From CAYGTK01 sp964352775 (GTDB lineage: Bacteria; Bacteroidota; Bacteroidia; Chitinophagales; CAIOSU01), in contig CAYGTK010000090.1 in assembly GCA_964352775.1 (NCBI GenBank), forward strand, positions 1 through 15,835: 15,835 bases of DNA, in the 5' to 3' direction. This document shows positions 6,998 to 14,099 of this stretch, piece after piece (within the stretch, counting starts at the first letter, position 1; each line of letters begins with the position of its first letter). A program made the position numbers and the translations under genes. The notes under the pieces were generated by a model. That model saw only the letters and a list, made by a program, of their open reading frames with translations, did no database searches and had not been told where the DNA came from.

Positions 6998-7234
6998 ATG
7001 GCATCTCCCGAAATCCCCCAGAAAGCCCCTTACGCTGTTGACGTAGAAGCAGGCACTTATTATTGGTGCTCTTGCGGACAAAGCAGTAAACAACCTTTCT
7101 GCGATGGCTCTCACAAAGGCAGCGAATTCGCACCAGTCAAAACAGACATTCCCGAAGCAAAAACCGTTTACTTCTGCGGATGTAAACACTCTTCGCTAGG
7201 CGCCATGTGCGATGGCAGCCATAAGGGCTTGTAG
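6998..7234 (+). CDS. Double-CDGSH iron-sulfur protein (CISD3/MiNT-like)
   Basis: This 78-residue soluble protein has two CDGSH motifs, each expected to hold a [2Fe-2S] cluster with 3Cys-1His ligands. The first has C24, C26, C35 and H39 (CSCGQSSKQPFCDGSH). The second has C60, C62, C71 and H75 (CGCKHSSLGAMCDGSH). The length and tandem arrangement match monomeric CISD3-type proteins, which may act in electron or cluster transfer and redox sensing. The second motif has Ala at position 69, where the family consensus has Pro. The gene starts 53 bases after the anti-sigma gene and ends 65 bases before kbl. I see no strong promoter or hairpin in either gap, so operon membership is unclear. The family assignment is secure. 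The cellular role is not known. Confidence 0.93.
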   Translation: MASPEIPQKAPYAVDVEAGTYYWCSCGQSSKQPFCDGSHKGSEFAPVKTDIPEAKTVYFCGCKHSSLGAMCDGSHKGL

Positions 7235-7299
7235 GTCACACTCCCTTGTTTTCTTTTCTTGTGTTTTTGCCGTAAGTTCGGCAGCAAACAATAAGTCCT

Positions 7300-8487
7300 A
7301 TGTACGATAACGTAAAGGAACGTTTAGCTACCGAACTACAAGAAATAAAAGACGCTGGTCTGTTCAAGAACGAGCGCGTGATCACTTCTCCCCAAGATGC
7401 AGAGATAACACTTGCTTCAGGACAAAAAGTCTTGAATTTTTGTGCCAATAATTATCTAGGTCTTTCTTCTCATCCCAAAGTAACGGAAGCTGCAAAAGCA
7501 GCTATTGATTCCCATGGTTTTGGTCTTTCTTCTGTACGTTTCATTTGCGGAACGCAGGATATTCATAAACAATTGGAAGAACGCATTGCCGAGTTTTTAG
7601 GAACAGAAGACACTATACTTTACGCCGCCGCTTTTGACGCAAATGGTGGAGTTTTTGAGCCCATATTAACAGCAGAGGACGCTATAATTTCTGATGCGCT
7701 TAATCACGCCTCTATCATTGATGGGGTGCGCCTTTGTAAAGCCGCTCGCTACCGCTATAAGCACAACGACATGGCCGACCTGGAAGAGCAACTAAAAGCA
7801 GCGCAGGTACAACGCAATCGCATCATCGTTACTGATGGTGTGTTCTCCATGGACGGCACCATTGCTCAACTGGATAAAATATGCGACCTAGCAGACAAGT
7901 ATGATGCTATGGTAATGGTGGACGAATGCCATGCTACAGGCTTTGTAGGTAAAACAGGCCGAGGCACACACGAGCATCGCGATGTGTTCGGTCGAATTGA
8001 CATTATTACAGGAACTCTAGGTAAAGCTCTTGGTGGTGCTTCAGGTGGGTTTACCACGGGCAGAAAGGAGATAGTGGAAATGCTTCGTCAGCGCTCGCGT
8101 CCATATTTATTCTCTAATACCTTGGCACCAACTATTGCGGGGGCATCGCTTGCTGTGTTTGATATGCTTAGCGAAACCACCGAGCTGCGCGACAAGCTAG
8201 AGGCGAATACCGATTACTTCCGCGAAAAAATGGGCGAAGCGGGTTTTGACATAAAGCCAGGCACACACCCTATAGTGCCTATCATGTTATACGATGCAAA
8301 GCTATCGCAACGATTTGCGGAAGAACTATTGAAAGAAGGCATCTATGTTATTGGTTTCTATTACCCAGTTGTGCCTAAAGGTGAAGCGCGTATCCGAGTG
8401 CAGCTTTCTGCAGCACACGAACGGGAGCATTTAGATAGAACCATTGAGGCCTTCAAAAAAGTAGGTCGTCAACTGGATGTGATATAA
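7300..8487 (+). CDS. kbl: Glycine C-acetyltransferase (2-amino-3-ketobutyrate CoA ligase)
   Basis: This PLP enzyme of the alpha-oxoamine synthase family catalyses 2-amino-3-oxobutanoate + CoA to glycine + acetyl-CoA, the second step of threonine degradation. In reverse it makes the threonine-side intermediate from glycine. Its 395 residues match E. coli Kbl along almost the full length: ERVITSPQDAEI (25-36), LNFCANNYLGLSSHP (45-59), VRFICGTQD (79-87), LNHASIIDGVRLCKA (134-148), DGVFSMDG (179-186), the PLP-ring contacts D208/H211 in VDECHATGF, and the Schiff-base lysine K242 in TGTLGKALGGASGG. This distinguishes it from the related serine palmitoyltransferase. No threonine dehydrogenase gene is visible nearby. 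A weak -7-like TAAGTTCG at 7273-7280 lies upstream without a well-spaced TTG. The VTT-domain gene follows 3 bases after the stop. Confidence 0.96.
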   Translation: MYDNVKERLATELQEIKDAGLFKNERVITSPQDAEITLASGQKVLNFCANNYLGLSSHPKVTEAAKAAIDSHGFGLSSVRFICGTQDIHKQLEERIAEFLGTEDTILYAAAFDANGGVFEPILTAEDAIISDALNHASIIDGVRLCKAARYRYKHNDMADLEEQLKAAQVQRNRIIVTDGVFSMDGTIAQLDKICDLADKYDAMVMVDECHATGFVGKTGRGTHEHRDVFGRIDIITGTLGKALGGASGGFTTGRKEIVEMLRQRSRPYLFSNTLAPTIAGASLAVFDMLSETTELRDKLEANTDYFREKMGEAGFDIKPGTHPIVPIMLYDAKLSQRFAEELLKEGIYVIGFYYPVVPKGEARIRVQLSAAHEREHLDRTIEAFKKVGRQLDVI

Positions 8488-8490
8488 GCC

Positions 8491-9090
8491 ATGTCTGAAG
8501 AAGATAGCCGTAGGCAACAACTTGTTCGCTTTTTAACCACCAACCTCCTGAAAGGGGTCGTTGGGTTTGCCGCTGTCATTTTCGTGCTCTATTTACTAAG
8601 CGACTTTGTAAAGGCCAATTATGATGATTGGGTATTACCCGTGGCCGATAAGCCTTTTTGGGTAATGACCTTTTTCTTTCTGAACGAATTCATACTTGGG
8701 TTTGTGCCTCCAGAGTTGTTCATGGGCATCTATTCGGGTAAGCCTGAAATAGTCTATTGGCAATACATAACGCTAATGACCGCACTCTCTTATTTAGGCG
8801 GTATCGTTTCTTATTATTTCGGGAAGTTATTCCAGCGTGCACCCTTCATGAAAAGATTTATGGAGCGCCAAGCAATGGTAACACTGAAAGGGTATTACGA
8901 GCGATTTGGCGGGGTGATCATATTGATAGCTGCCGTCACCCCAATACCCTTTGCCTTAACCAGCTTGCTATCAGGAGTAATAAATTACCCTTTCGGTTCT
9001 TATTTAAAATGGGGGTTCTTCCGTTTTTTACGCTTCTTCCCATACGCCTACGCAGTGTATCATACTATTGGAATACCTCAGCTAAGTTGA
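8491..9090 (+). CDS. VTT/DedA-like inner-membrane protein
   Basis: This 199-residue integral membrane protein has hydrophobic segments at about 21-40, 56-72, 88-112, 140-163 and 170-190. It resembles the VTT/SNARE-associated domain family (DedA, TMEM41/64-like), whose members include lipid scramblases or flippases and proton-dependent transporters. Supporting motifs are NEFILGFVPPELFMGI (65-80), matching the conserved acid and P-x-E re-entrant loop, GGIVSYYFGK (103-112), and AVTPIPFALTSLLSG (148-162) followed by FFRFLRFF (176-183), where R178 and R181 are candidates for the family's essential basic residue. It starts 3 bases after kbl and is probably cotranscribed with it. Its 3' end overlaps the convergent scpA by 13 bases. 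Family placement is fairly sure. The substrate is unknown. Confidence 0.8.
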   Translation: MSEEDSRRQQLVRFLTTNLLKGVVGFAAVIFVLYLLSDFVKANYDDWVLPVADKPFWVMTFFFLNEFILGFVPPELFMGIYSGKPEIVYWQYITLMTALSYLGGIVSYYFGKLFQRAPFMKRFMERQAMVTLKGYYERFGGVIILIAAVTPIPFALTSLLSGVINYPFGSYLKWGFFRFLRFFPYAYAVYHTIGIPQLS

Positions 9091-9818
9091 AGCCAGAAGT
9101 TATTTTTCCCTTGTCCCATGGTTATCGTCAACTTACTCAATTGAATAAGTTCAAGCATAGCTAAGAAGGTGAAAATAGCATGTACCCTATTCTCGCAAAC
9201 GGCAAACAGATCTTCAAACCCCGTTCGGTCCTCTCTATTTAAGGTAGTTAGCAAAAAAGTCTTTTGGTCGTTTATCGTGTAGGGGTATTTCACGATCTTA
9301 TGTTCGGGCTGGTTGTTCCTGTCCTCCATCCGCTGAAGTACCTTCTGAAAGGAATTCATCAGCTTGAACAAGGTCAAGGTTTGCAGATCAGCCTCGCCAT
9401 CGGCCATTGCGCGCGATATATGCTTTAGGTCTTTCTCAATGTTCCCGCGCTTATAATGGAGCAAGCGTTGCTCTTCCAGCACTTTCAACTCGTCTATCAC
9501 CGCTTTAAACTGGCGATACTCCATCAGCTTCTGCACCAGCTCTTCCCTAGGGTCTATCTCATTTCCTTCTTCATCCAGTTCTTTACGAGGAAGCAGCAGC
9601 CTAGCCTTTATACGCATAAGCGTAGCTGCTACCAAAATAAACTCGCTAGCCAACTCAATATCCATTTGCTCTGCCTGGTGGATATAGTCTAAAAAATCAT
9701 CCGTTAATTTAGAAATGGGAATGTCGTATATATCCAACTCATCTCGCTCAATGAAGAACAACAGCAAGTCGAACGGACCCTCAAATTGAGGCAACTTTAT
9801 TTCGTAGCGGGTAGACAT
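9078..9818 (-). CDS. scpA: Segregation and condensation protein A (kleisin of the SMC complex)
   Basis: ScpA is the kleisin that bridges the SMC ATPase heads and binds ScpB in the bacterial condensin complex, acting on the nucleoid in chromosome organisation and segregation. The 246 residues show the N-terminal SMC-neck-binding region with FEGPFDLLLFFI (12-23), LDIYDIPISKLTDDFLDYI (28-46) and EFILVAATLMRIKARLLLP (59-77). A charged helical linker carries EELVQKLMEYRQFKAVIDEL. The C-terminal winged helix is near RVHAIFTFLAMLELIQLSKL, which binds the SMC cap. Length is normal. It is the third gene of a minus-strand run, with only 2 bases separating it from the upstream EEP lipoprotein gene, so it is probably cotranscribed. 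scpB and smc are not in the window. Its stop region overlaps the convergent membrane-protein gene by 13 bases. Confidence 0.95.
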   Translation of the reverse strand: MSTRYEIKLPQFEGPFDLLLFFIERDELDIYDIPISKLTDDFLDYIHQAEQMDIELASEFILVAATLMRIKARLLLPRKELDEEGNEIDPREELVQKLMEYRQFKAVIDELKVLEEQRLLHYKRGNIEKDLKHISRAMADGEADLQTLTLFKLMNSFQKVLQRMEDRNNQPEHKIVKYPYTINDQKTFLLTTLNREDRTGFEDLFAVCENRVHAIFTFLAMLELIQLSKLTITMGQGKNNFWLQLS

Positions 9819-9820
9819 TC

Positions 9821-10723
9821 TTAAAACACTATTCGAAGTTCAACTGCATTATGATCGGCCAGCCCTACATAGGTTTTCTTCCATGGCTCCGGATATTCAG
9901 GTTGTCTAGCTTCTCGTTCCATCTTTTTTGGTACGTGCCCATTTCCTCTGTAAAAAATGTAGTCAATTATCTTCGCGCTAGTTCGTCCTGTTCCTCTGTT
10001 CTTAAAATCATCACTTGTGCCGTCTAAAGTTATTTCTTGGTTCAGCAGCTCACCATCCTCAGCATCAAGCATTTCTAGCATTTTCGGGTAGTCTGCACTT
10101 TTTTTTGCGGTATTGAAATCGCCACAAATTATCTGCGGCACACCATCCTTTTTATGCTCATCTAATATGGCCCTTACCTGCGGATATTGAGTGTTTCGCA
10201 CTTCTTGATCTCCAGATTCTAAGTGTGTGCCCAGTATTTGGAATTGCTGACCTTGCCATGTTCCTTCTAACAGCGCACTACCTTTTCTCGACATGCAATC
10301 AAAGCCACTACATTCATCATAACGAACGGTACCAAGGGGTGTTAATGGTATCTTGCTTACTATCCATATGCCGCTATTTGTTCTAATGCTGGCTGCGCGC
10401 ATATTAGCTGGGCCATATTGGTAGGGATATTCCTGTTTCAATTTTCTCCGCAAAATATGCCTTGCCCAAAAATGGAACGACTCTTGAAACACAATGATGT
10501 CGTAGCCTTCTGGCAAAATAACCTCTGGAATTCTCCGCGCTCGCTTCTTTTTGAATTGCCTCTTTATCAAGGGCGGAAGCATGTAAATGTTCCACGATAA
10601 TATCTTTAGCTCTTCCTTCTCGGGTGCTTGCTGGGCATACTTATCATACTCCCGAACGGGTGTGCGCAAGCAAGAACTTAGCGATAAAGAAAGGGTTAAA
10701 ACTAGAAGGATAGAAATGCGCAT
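9821..10723 (-). CDS. Sphingomyelinase-like EEP-fold phosphodiesterase lipoprotein
   Basis: This 300-residue protein of the endonuclease/exonuclease/phosphatase superfamily has a lipoprotein signal peptide ending in LSSC (C18), so it should sit in the envelope. The metal-dependent active site is complete: N45 (LSWNIYMLPP, 42-51), E81 (VFQESF, 78-83), H167 (GTHLES, 165-170), D202/N204 (CGDFNT, 200-205), D254 (DYIF) and D290-H291 (LADHNAVE). The D-x2-S-x-KG-type loop, with DCMSRKG at 142-148, resembles bacterial neutral sphingomyelinase C rather than nucleases. That suggests cleavage of a phosphosphingolipid or another phosphodiester outside the cytoplasm. Bacteroidota make sphingolipids, so self lipids or scavenged eukaryotic lipids are both possible substrates. 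It is flanked on each side by 2-base gaps in an operon with the DUF5686 protein and scpA. The fold is secure. The substrate is inferred. Confidence 0.85.
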   Translation of the reverse strand: MRISILLVLTLSLSLSSCLRTPVREYDKYAQQAPEKEELKILSWNIYMLPPLIKRQFKKKRARRIPEVILPEGYDIIVFQESFHFWARHILRRKLKQEYPYQYGPANMRAASIRTNSGIWIVSKIPLTPLGTVRYDECSGFDCMSRKGSALLEGTWQGQQFQILGTHLESGDQEVRNTQYPQVRAILDEHKKDGVPQIICGDFNTAKKSADYPKMLEMLDAEDGELLNQEITLDGTSDDFKNRGTGRTSAKIIDYIFYRGNGHVPKKMEREARQPEYPEPWKKTYVGLADHNAVELRIVF

Positions 10724-10725
10724 TC

Positions 10726-13311
10726 CTAAAAGGTTATTTGAGCACCAAAACGCACTCCGAAGTTACTGGTTAGCGGTTCATCACGATAGGTCAATCGCCA
10801 AATAACATCTACTCTGAAGAAGCGGAGTATATTCTCAATACCAACCCCAGCTTCTACATAAGGCTTACGGTTTGGAATAATGAACCTGTTCAGGCTATTG
10901 GCCTCTCTATTTCGCTTGCTCATATTTCCCCAAAGTACCTTACCGAATATTAAGCTACGCAGCTTTAGTTTTCGAATACCTGGTATCTTTTGAAAGAAGA
11001 ACCCACCAAAGTGATGATGCACTATCGCCGAAACATACTGATCAGTAATGAACTCATATTCATTCATCAAATTAAATGCGCTATTGGTAAAGAACCACGA
11101 CTCATTTCCTTGCGGGATAAAACCTAATAACCCTGGTATTCTTCCAAACACCTTACCTGCATAAACATCGTATATCATTTCCCCAATTGGGTCTATTTCC
11201 ACTTCTTGTTGAATGTGGAATTTCAGCTTATGATATTTGAATTGGCTTCCCAGAATACCGCTGATACCAATAGTATACGCCAATGAAATAACAGGTTCAT
11301 CGTCTTTCGTTCCCAGGCTGGTTCGGTTGAAAGCACCAGTAATGAATTGCTCTTTATAAGCAAAACGCACACGCCCCGTAACCTCTGCTGTTCTAAAGTT
11401 TCGGATAGTATCCATTCGTGAAATACTCCCGCCGTTAACTTCATCACTTCTTTGGATATAGTAGAAGGGAAAATATGGACTCACCTCTCGATAGCGAACA
11501 CCTACTTCTGCTGACATGCCCACCAACCACTCGTGATGATAATCAGCCTTGAACTGATGTAAATGCAAGAATTTCTGTGGTACGCCATTCCTTCGGATAA
11601 ACCCTGCAAGAAAGCTACCCTGGCTTATGTCGCCATCTTCCTCAGCGGTAAGGTCAAGGTCATCTTTATAGCTTCCCTTGAACCACCACCATACTGGGTC
11701 TTTTTTAACAAAAACCAAGGCTTCTGCCCCATATTTCCAACGGCTGTCTCCAAAACCATAAGCAGCGTAGCCACCAAGCCGAAATTTATCGGACAACTTG
11801 CTTGTGGTTCGCATACCCAATTGTACACGGTCGCGCTCTACTTGATTGCCGCTATAAATGTTCCAAACCGACCCAAACTCTACATATTTAGCCTTTACGT
11901 GGCCTGCTGCAATGGTTTTAAATATCGCTTTCCAGTTTCGGAACGCTTTGGTATTCGATACGGAATCGATCATGTCGTAAATACCACTCTCCCCACCCGT
12001 AAGCTTTTCGTGTCTACTAGCCACCCAAAAGGAATCGCTTTTTTCATAAGCATCTTTAGCTACCTCAATATCTGCCTTATCGGTAAACACCTCTAATATA
12101 CCGTCATCATTAATTATGAATTCCCTGTAGGTTGTGCTCTTTTTACCTATCAAGCCCATTTGATTCTTCTGGGCTTTGAATTTGATAGAGATCTTGTCTT
12201 TACTCAGCATCCAAATGCTATCGCCAACAAGGTCGAACTCTTGGTGAAAACTGATACGTTGCACAAAGTTTATATCAACGTGCCCTGCCGATTCCATGCT
12301 CACTTTCTTAACCGCATAAGTTTCATCGGCTATCCATATTTCACCCACAAAGGTGTTGGTCCCTTTTCCTTTGGGGTAAAAGTTGAGTTTATAGCACCAC
12401 AAGTCGTCAATAAAGGCACTGTCTGCCAAAAAGAAGTCATAATACGTTAATGCTGAGTTGGCTACGGGGCTAACAAAGGGTTTAACTAATACTTCTGGCC
12501 AGTTATCATATACATTTATCTCTTGGAACTTAGTCCCCATCATTTGGGTAATACTCTTGTTCTCAAACCCAGAGATCTTGCTGGCTTTTATTATTTCCCG
12601 CTCTTGATTCGGGCTTTTACTGGAGTAAAAGTTACTCATGGTTTCCGAAAGGAAAATGGGCAGAAAGGGCTCCTCTAGTGAGCTGCTATCAATATTATCG
12701 AAAACAAACTTGAACGGGCGGAATATTTTTCTGTCTAAAAAACTTTCACTCCAATCGTAAGCGTCTATCTCTATCTTGTTGTGGGCCTCATAAGCGTAGC
12801 TGTCTAAGCTTTTTCTATTATCGTTATTAGGCTTCTGCTTAATAACCTTACGAAGCAGCACATGTGCTGGGTTATCTTGTTCTTCTGAGCTCACCACCAC
12901 CTCACGTAAGGCAACACTAGACCTATCTAAATAGAAATTAACTTTTTGTTCCTCCCAATTTTTCAGTGGCTTAGTTAGTGAACCGTACCCTACACTTGAT
13001 GCTGTAATACTATCACCAAAAGTGGTGGTGCTTAATGAATAATTACCATCAATATCGCTACTTGTTCCTGTTGTCGTGCTGGGAATAAATACATTAGCGA
13101 ATGGTATGGGTTCTTGGGTGTTAAGGTCTAACACCTTTCCTGAAATGGTGTAGGATTGCGCTGCTAGCTGCTGCCCTGAAAATAGGCAGGCTAATACAAC
13201 TATCCAGTAAAAAGGGGCAGCACCCTGGCTCATCTGGTTGATGGTCTGTTTTTGTATCTTAGAGCCTTGTTTAACGCTCTGCGCTTGGGTTTCACCATGG
13301 CGCAAAGACAT
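10726..13311 (-). CDS. DUF5686 outer-membrane protein with carboxypeptidase-regulatory-like domain
   Basis: This is a large exported protein. After the signal peptide (hydrophobic core FYWIVVLACLF, likely cleavage after LAAQ) there is one CarboxypepD_reg-like beta-sandwich, with SGKVLDLNTQEPIPFANVFI and DIDGNYSL. A linker with ALREVVV follows, then a long beta-rich DUF5686 region. It ends in alternating hydrophobic/polar strands with a terminal aromatic (FGVRFGAQITF), as expected for an outer-membrane barrel. Family members are widespread in Bacteroidota and their function is not established. No TonB-receptor plug is evident. The start is uncertain. ATG at 13311 gives a basic n-region, and ATG at 13233 (MSQGAAPFYW) gives a normal-length signal peptide without basic residues. 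An ATG at 13344 would overlap the divergent exonuclease gene. It is the first gene of the operon containing the EEP lipoprotein and scpA. Confidence 0.85.
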   Translation of the reverse strand: MSLRHGETQAQSVKQGSKIQKQTINQMSQGAAPFYWIVVLACLFSGQQLAAQSYTISGKVLDLNTQEPIPFANVFIPSTTTGTSSDIDGNYSLSTTTFGDSITASSVGYGSLTKPLKNWEEQKVNFYLDRSSVALREVVVSSEEQDNPAHVLLRKVIKQKPNNDNRKSLDSYAYEAHNKIEIDAYDWSESFLDRKIFRPFKFVFDNIDSSSLEEPFLPIFLSETMSNFYSSKSPNQEREIIKASKISGFENKSITQMMGTKFQEINVYDNWPEVLVKPFVSPVANSALTYYDFFLADSAFIDDLWCYKLNFYPKGKGTNTFVGEIWIADETYAVKKVSMESAGHVDINFVQRISFHQEFDLVGDSIWMLSKDKISIKFKAQKNQMGLIGKKSTTYREFIINDDGILEVFTDKADIEVAKDAYEKSDSFWVASRHEKLTGGESGIYDMIDSVSNTKAFRNWKAIFKTIAAGHVKAKYVEFGSVWNIYSGNQVERDRVQLGMRTTSKLSDKFRLGGYAAYGFGDSRWKYGAEALVFVKKDPVWWWFKGSYKDDLDLTAEEDGDISQGSFLAGFIRRNGVPQKFLHLHQFKADYHHEWLVGMSAEVGVRYREVSPYFPFYYIQRSDEVNGGSISRMDTIRNFRTAEVTGRVRFAYKEQFITGAFNRTSLGTKDDEPVISLAYTIGISGILGSQFKYHKLKFHIQQEVEIDPIGEMIYDVYAGKVFGRIPGLLGFIPQGNESWFFTNSAFNLMNEYEFITDQYVSAIVHHHFGGFFFQKIPGIRKLKLRSLIFGKVLWGNMSKRNREANSLNRFIIPNRKPYVEAGVGIENILRFFRVDVIWRLTYRDEPLTSNFGVRFGAQITF

Positions 13312-13324
13312 AAAGATAAAGTAA

Positions 13325-14095
13325 TTGGCAGTAAAAGAGATCATCTCTTATAACGTTAATGGTATACGCGCTGCATTGCGCAAAGGGTTCGCCGAATGGC
13401 TGAAGGAAGCTTCGCCAGATGTGATCTGTTTACAAGAAACGAAAGCAAGGCCCGAACAAGTACCTACCGAAGTGCTAGAACACTTAGGTTATCACCACAA
13501 TTGGGTGAGCGCAGAGAAAAAAGGATATAGTGGTGTAGCCACATTCAGTAAGCTGAAACCTAGTAATGTAGTGGCTGGTTGCGGAATTGAGAAAATTGAC
13601 TTCGAGGGTCGTGTGATAAGAACGGACTTTGACGACTTAACCATTATTAACACTTATTTCCCTTCGGGAAGTAGCGGCGATATTCGACAAGCCTTCAAAA
13701 TGGAGTTTTTGGCGGACTACTATAATTGGATAGCTGATCTTAGGAAAGAGGTTAAGAATTTAATAGTGGTAGGCGACTATAATATCTGCCATACCGAGAT
13801 AGACATCCATAACCCAAAGCAAAACGCTAATACTTCTGGATTTTTACCAGAAGAGCGAGAGTGGATGACCAAGTATTTCGACTCAGGGATGATAGATACC
13901 TTCCGCCACTTTCAGCCTAACCCACATCACTACAGTTGGTGGAGTTACCGAGCAAATGCACGGAACAATAACAAGGGCTGGCGTATTGACTACATAGCCG
14001 CTAGCGAAAGCCTGAAAGAGCGATTAGCAGACGCCAAGATATTACCAGACGTAAAGCATAGTGATCACTGTCCCATTTATTTAAAATTGAAATAG
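13325..14095 (+). CDS. xth: Exodeoxyribonuclease III (AP endonuclease family)
   Basis: This cytoplasmic base-excision-repair enzyme cleaves 5' of abasic sites and degrades duplex DNA 3' to 5'. Its 256 residues hold the full ExoIII active site: N10/N12 (ISYNVNGIRAAL, 7-18), E38 (CLQETKA), Y111 (NTYFPSG), D151/N153 (VGDYNICH), D222 (WRIDYI) and the D247-H248 catalytic pair (KHSDHCP). Unlike the EEP lipoprotein next door, it has no signal peptide. Translation must begin at the TTG at 13325, because an in-frame TAA is directly upstream at 13322-13324 and the family usually starts a few residues before ISYNVNG. It is divergent from the DUF5686 operon and followed after 4 bases by a lipoprotein gene. 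Gene naming as xth/exoA-type is by family. Exact biochemical preference is not readable. Confidence 0.95.
   Translation: MAVKEIISYNVNGIRAALRKGFAEWLKEASPDVICLQETKARPEQVPTEVLEHLGYHHNWVSAEKKGYSGVATFSKLKPSNVVAGCGIEKIDFEGRVIRTDFDDLTIINTYFPSGSSGDIRQAFKMEFLADYYNWIADLRKEVKNLIVVGDYNICHTEIDIHNPKQNANTSGFLPEEREWMTKYFDSGMIDTFRHFQPNPHHYSWWSYRANARNNNKGWRIDYIAASESLKERLADAKILPDVKHSDHCPIYLKLK
13335..13349. repeat. 15-base inverted repeat AAGAGAT-C-ATCTCTT
   Basis: Two perfect 7-base arms surround a single central base. The repeat lies within the first codons of the exonuclease gene and upstream of the divergent DUF5686 operon. It could be an operator for either gene, or chance symmetry in codons for EIIS. Only one copy was noticed. 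Confidence 0.3.
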
Positions 14096-14099
14096 AATA

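Noticed and set aside
7246..7280. Possible kbl promoter, TTG (7246-7248) and TAAGTTCG (7273-7280)
   Set aside because: The -7 box has a mismatch in the conserved TTTG and the spacer is 24 bases, outside the usual 17-23 range.
7268..7283. Inverted repeat TGCCG-TAAGTT-CGGCA between the CDGSH gene and kbl, considered as a terminator
   Set aside because: The stem is only 5 pairs, and the T-rich run lies before rather than after it on the plus strand. The minus strand has an A-run instead. It may be chance.
7300..8487. Serine palmitoyltransferase as an alternative identity for kbl, which would have linked it to the sphingomyelinase-like gene
   Set aside because: Motifs specific to glycine C-acetyltransferase are kept along the whole chain, and the similarity to E. 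coli Kbl is far closer than to sphingolipid synthases.
10404..10600. Alternative open frames inside the EEP lipoprotein gene on both strands
   Set aside because: They overlap a gene with a complete catalytic motif set and show no domain or start signal of their own.
11563..12096. 177-codon open frame on the plus strand opposite the DUF5686 gene
   Set aside because: It resembles no protein family, and the opposite strand encodes a clear DUF5686 protein along its whole length.
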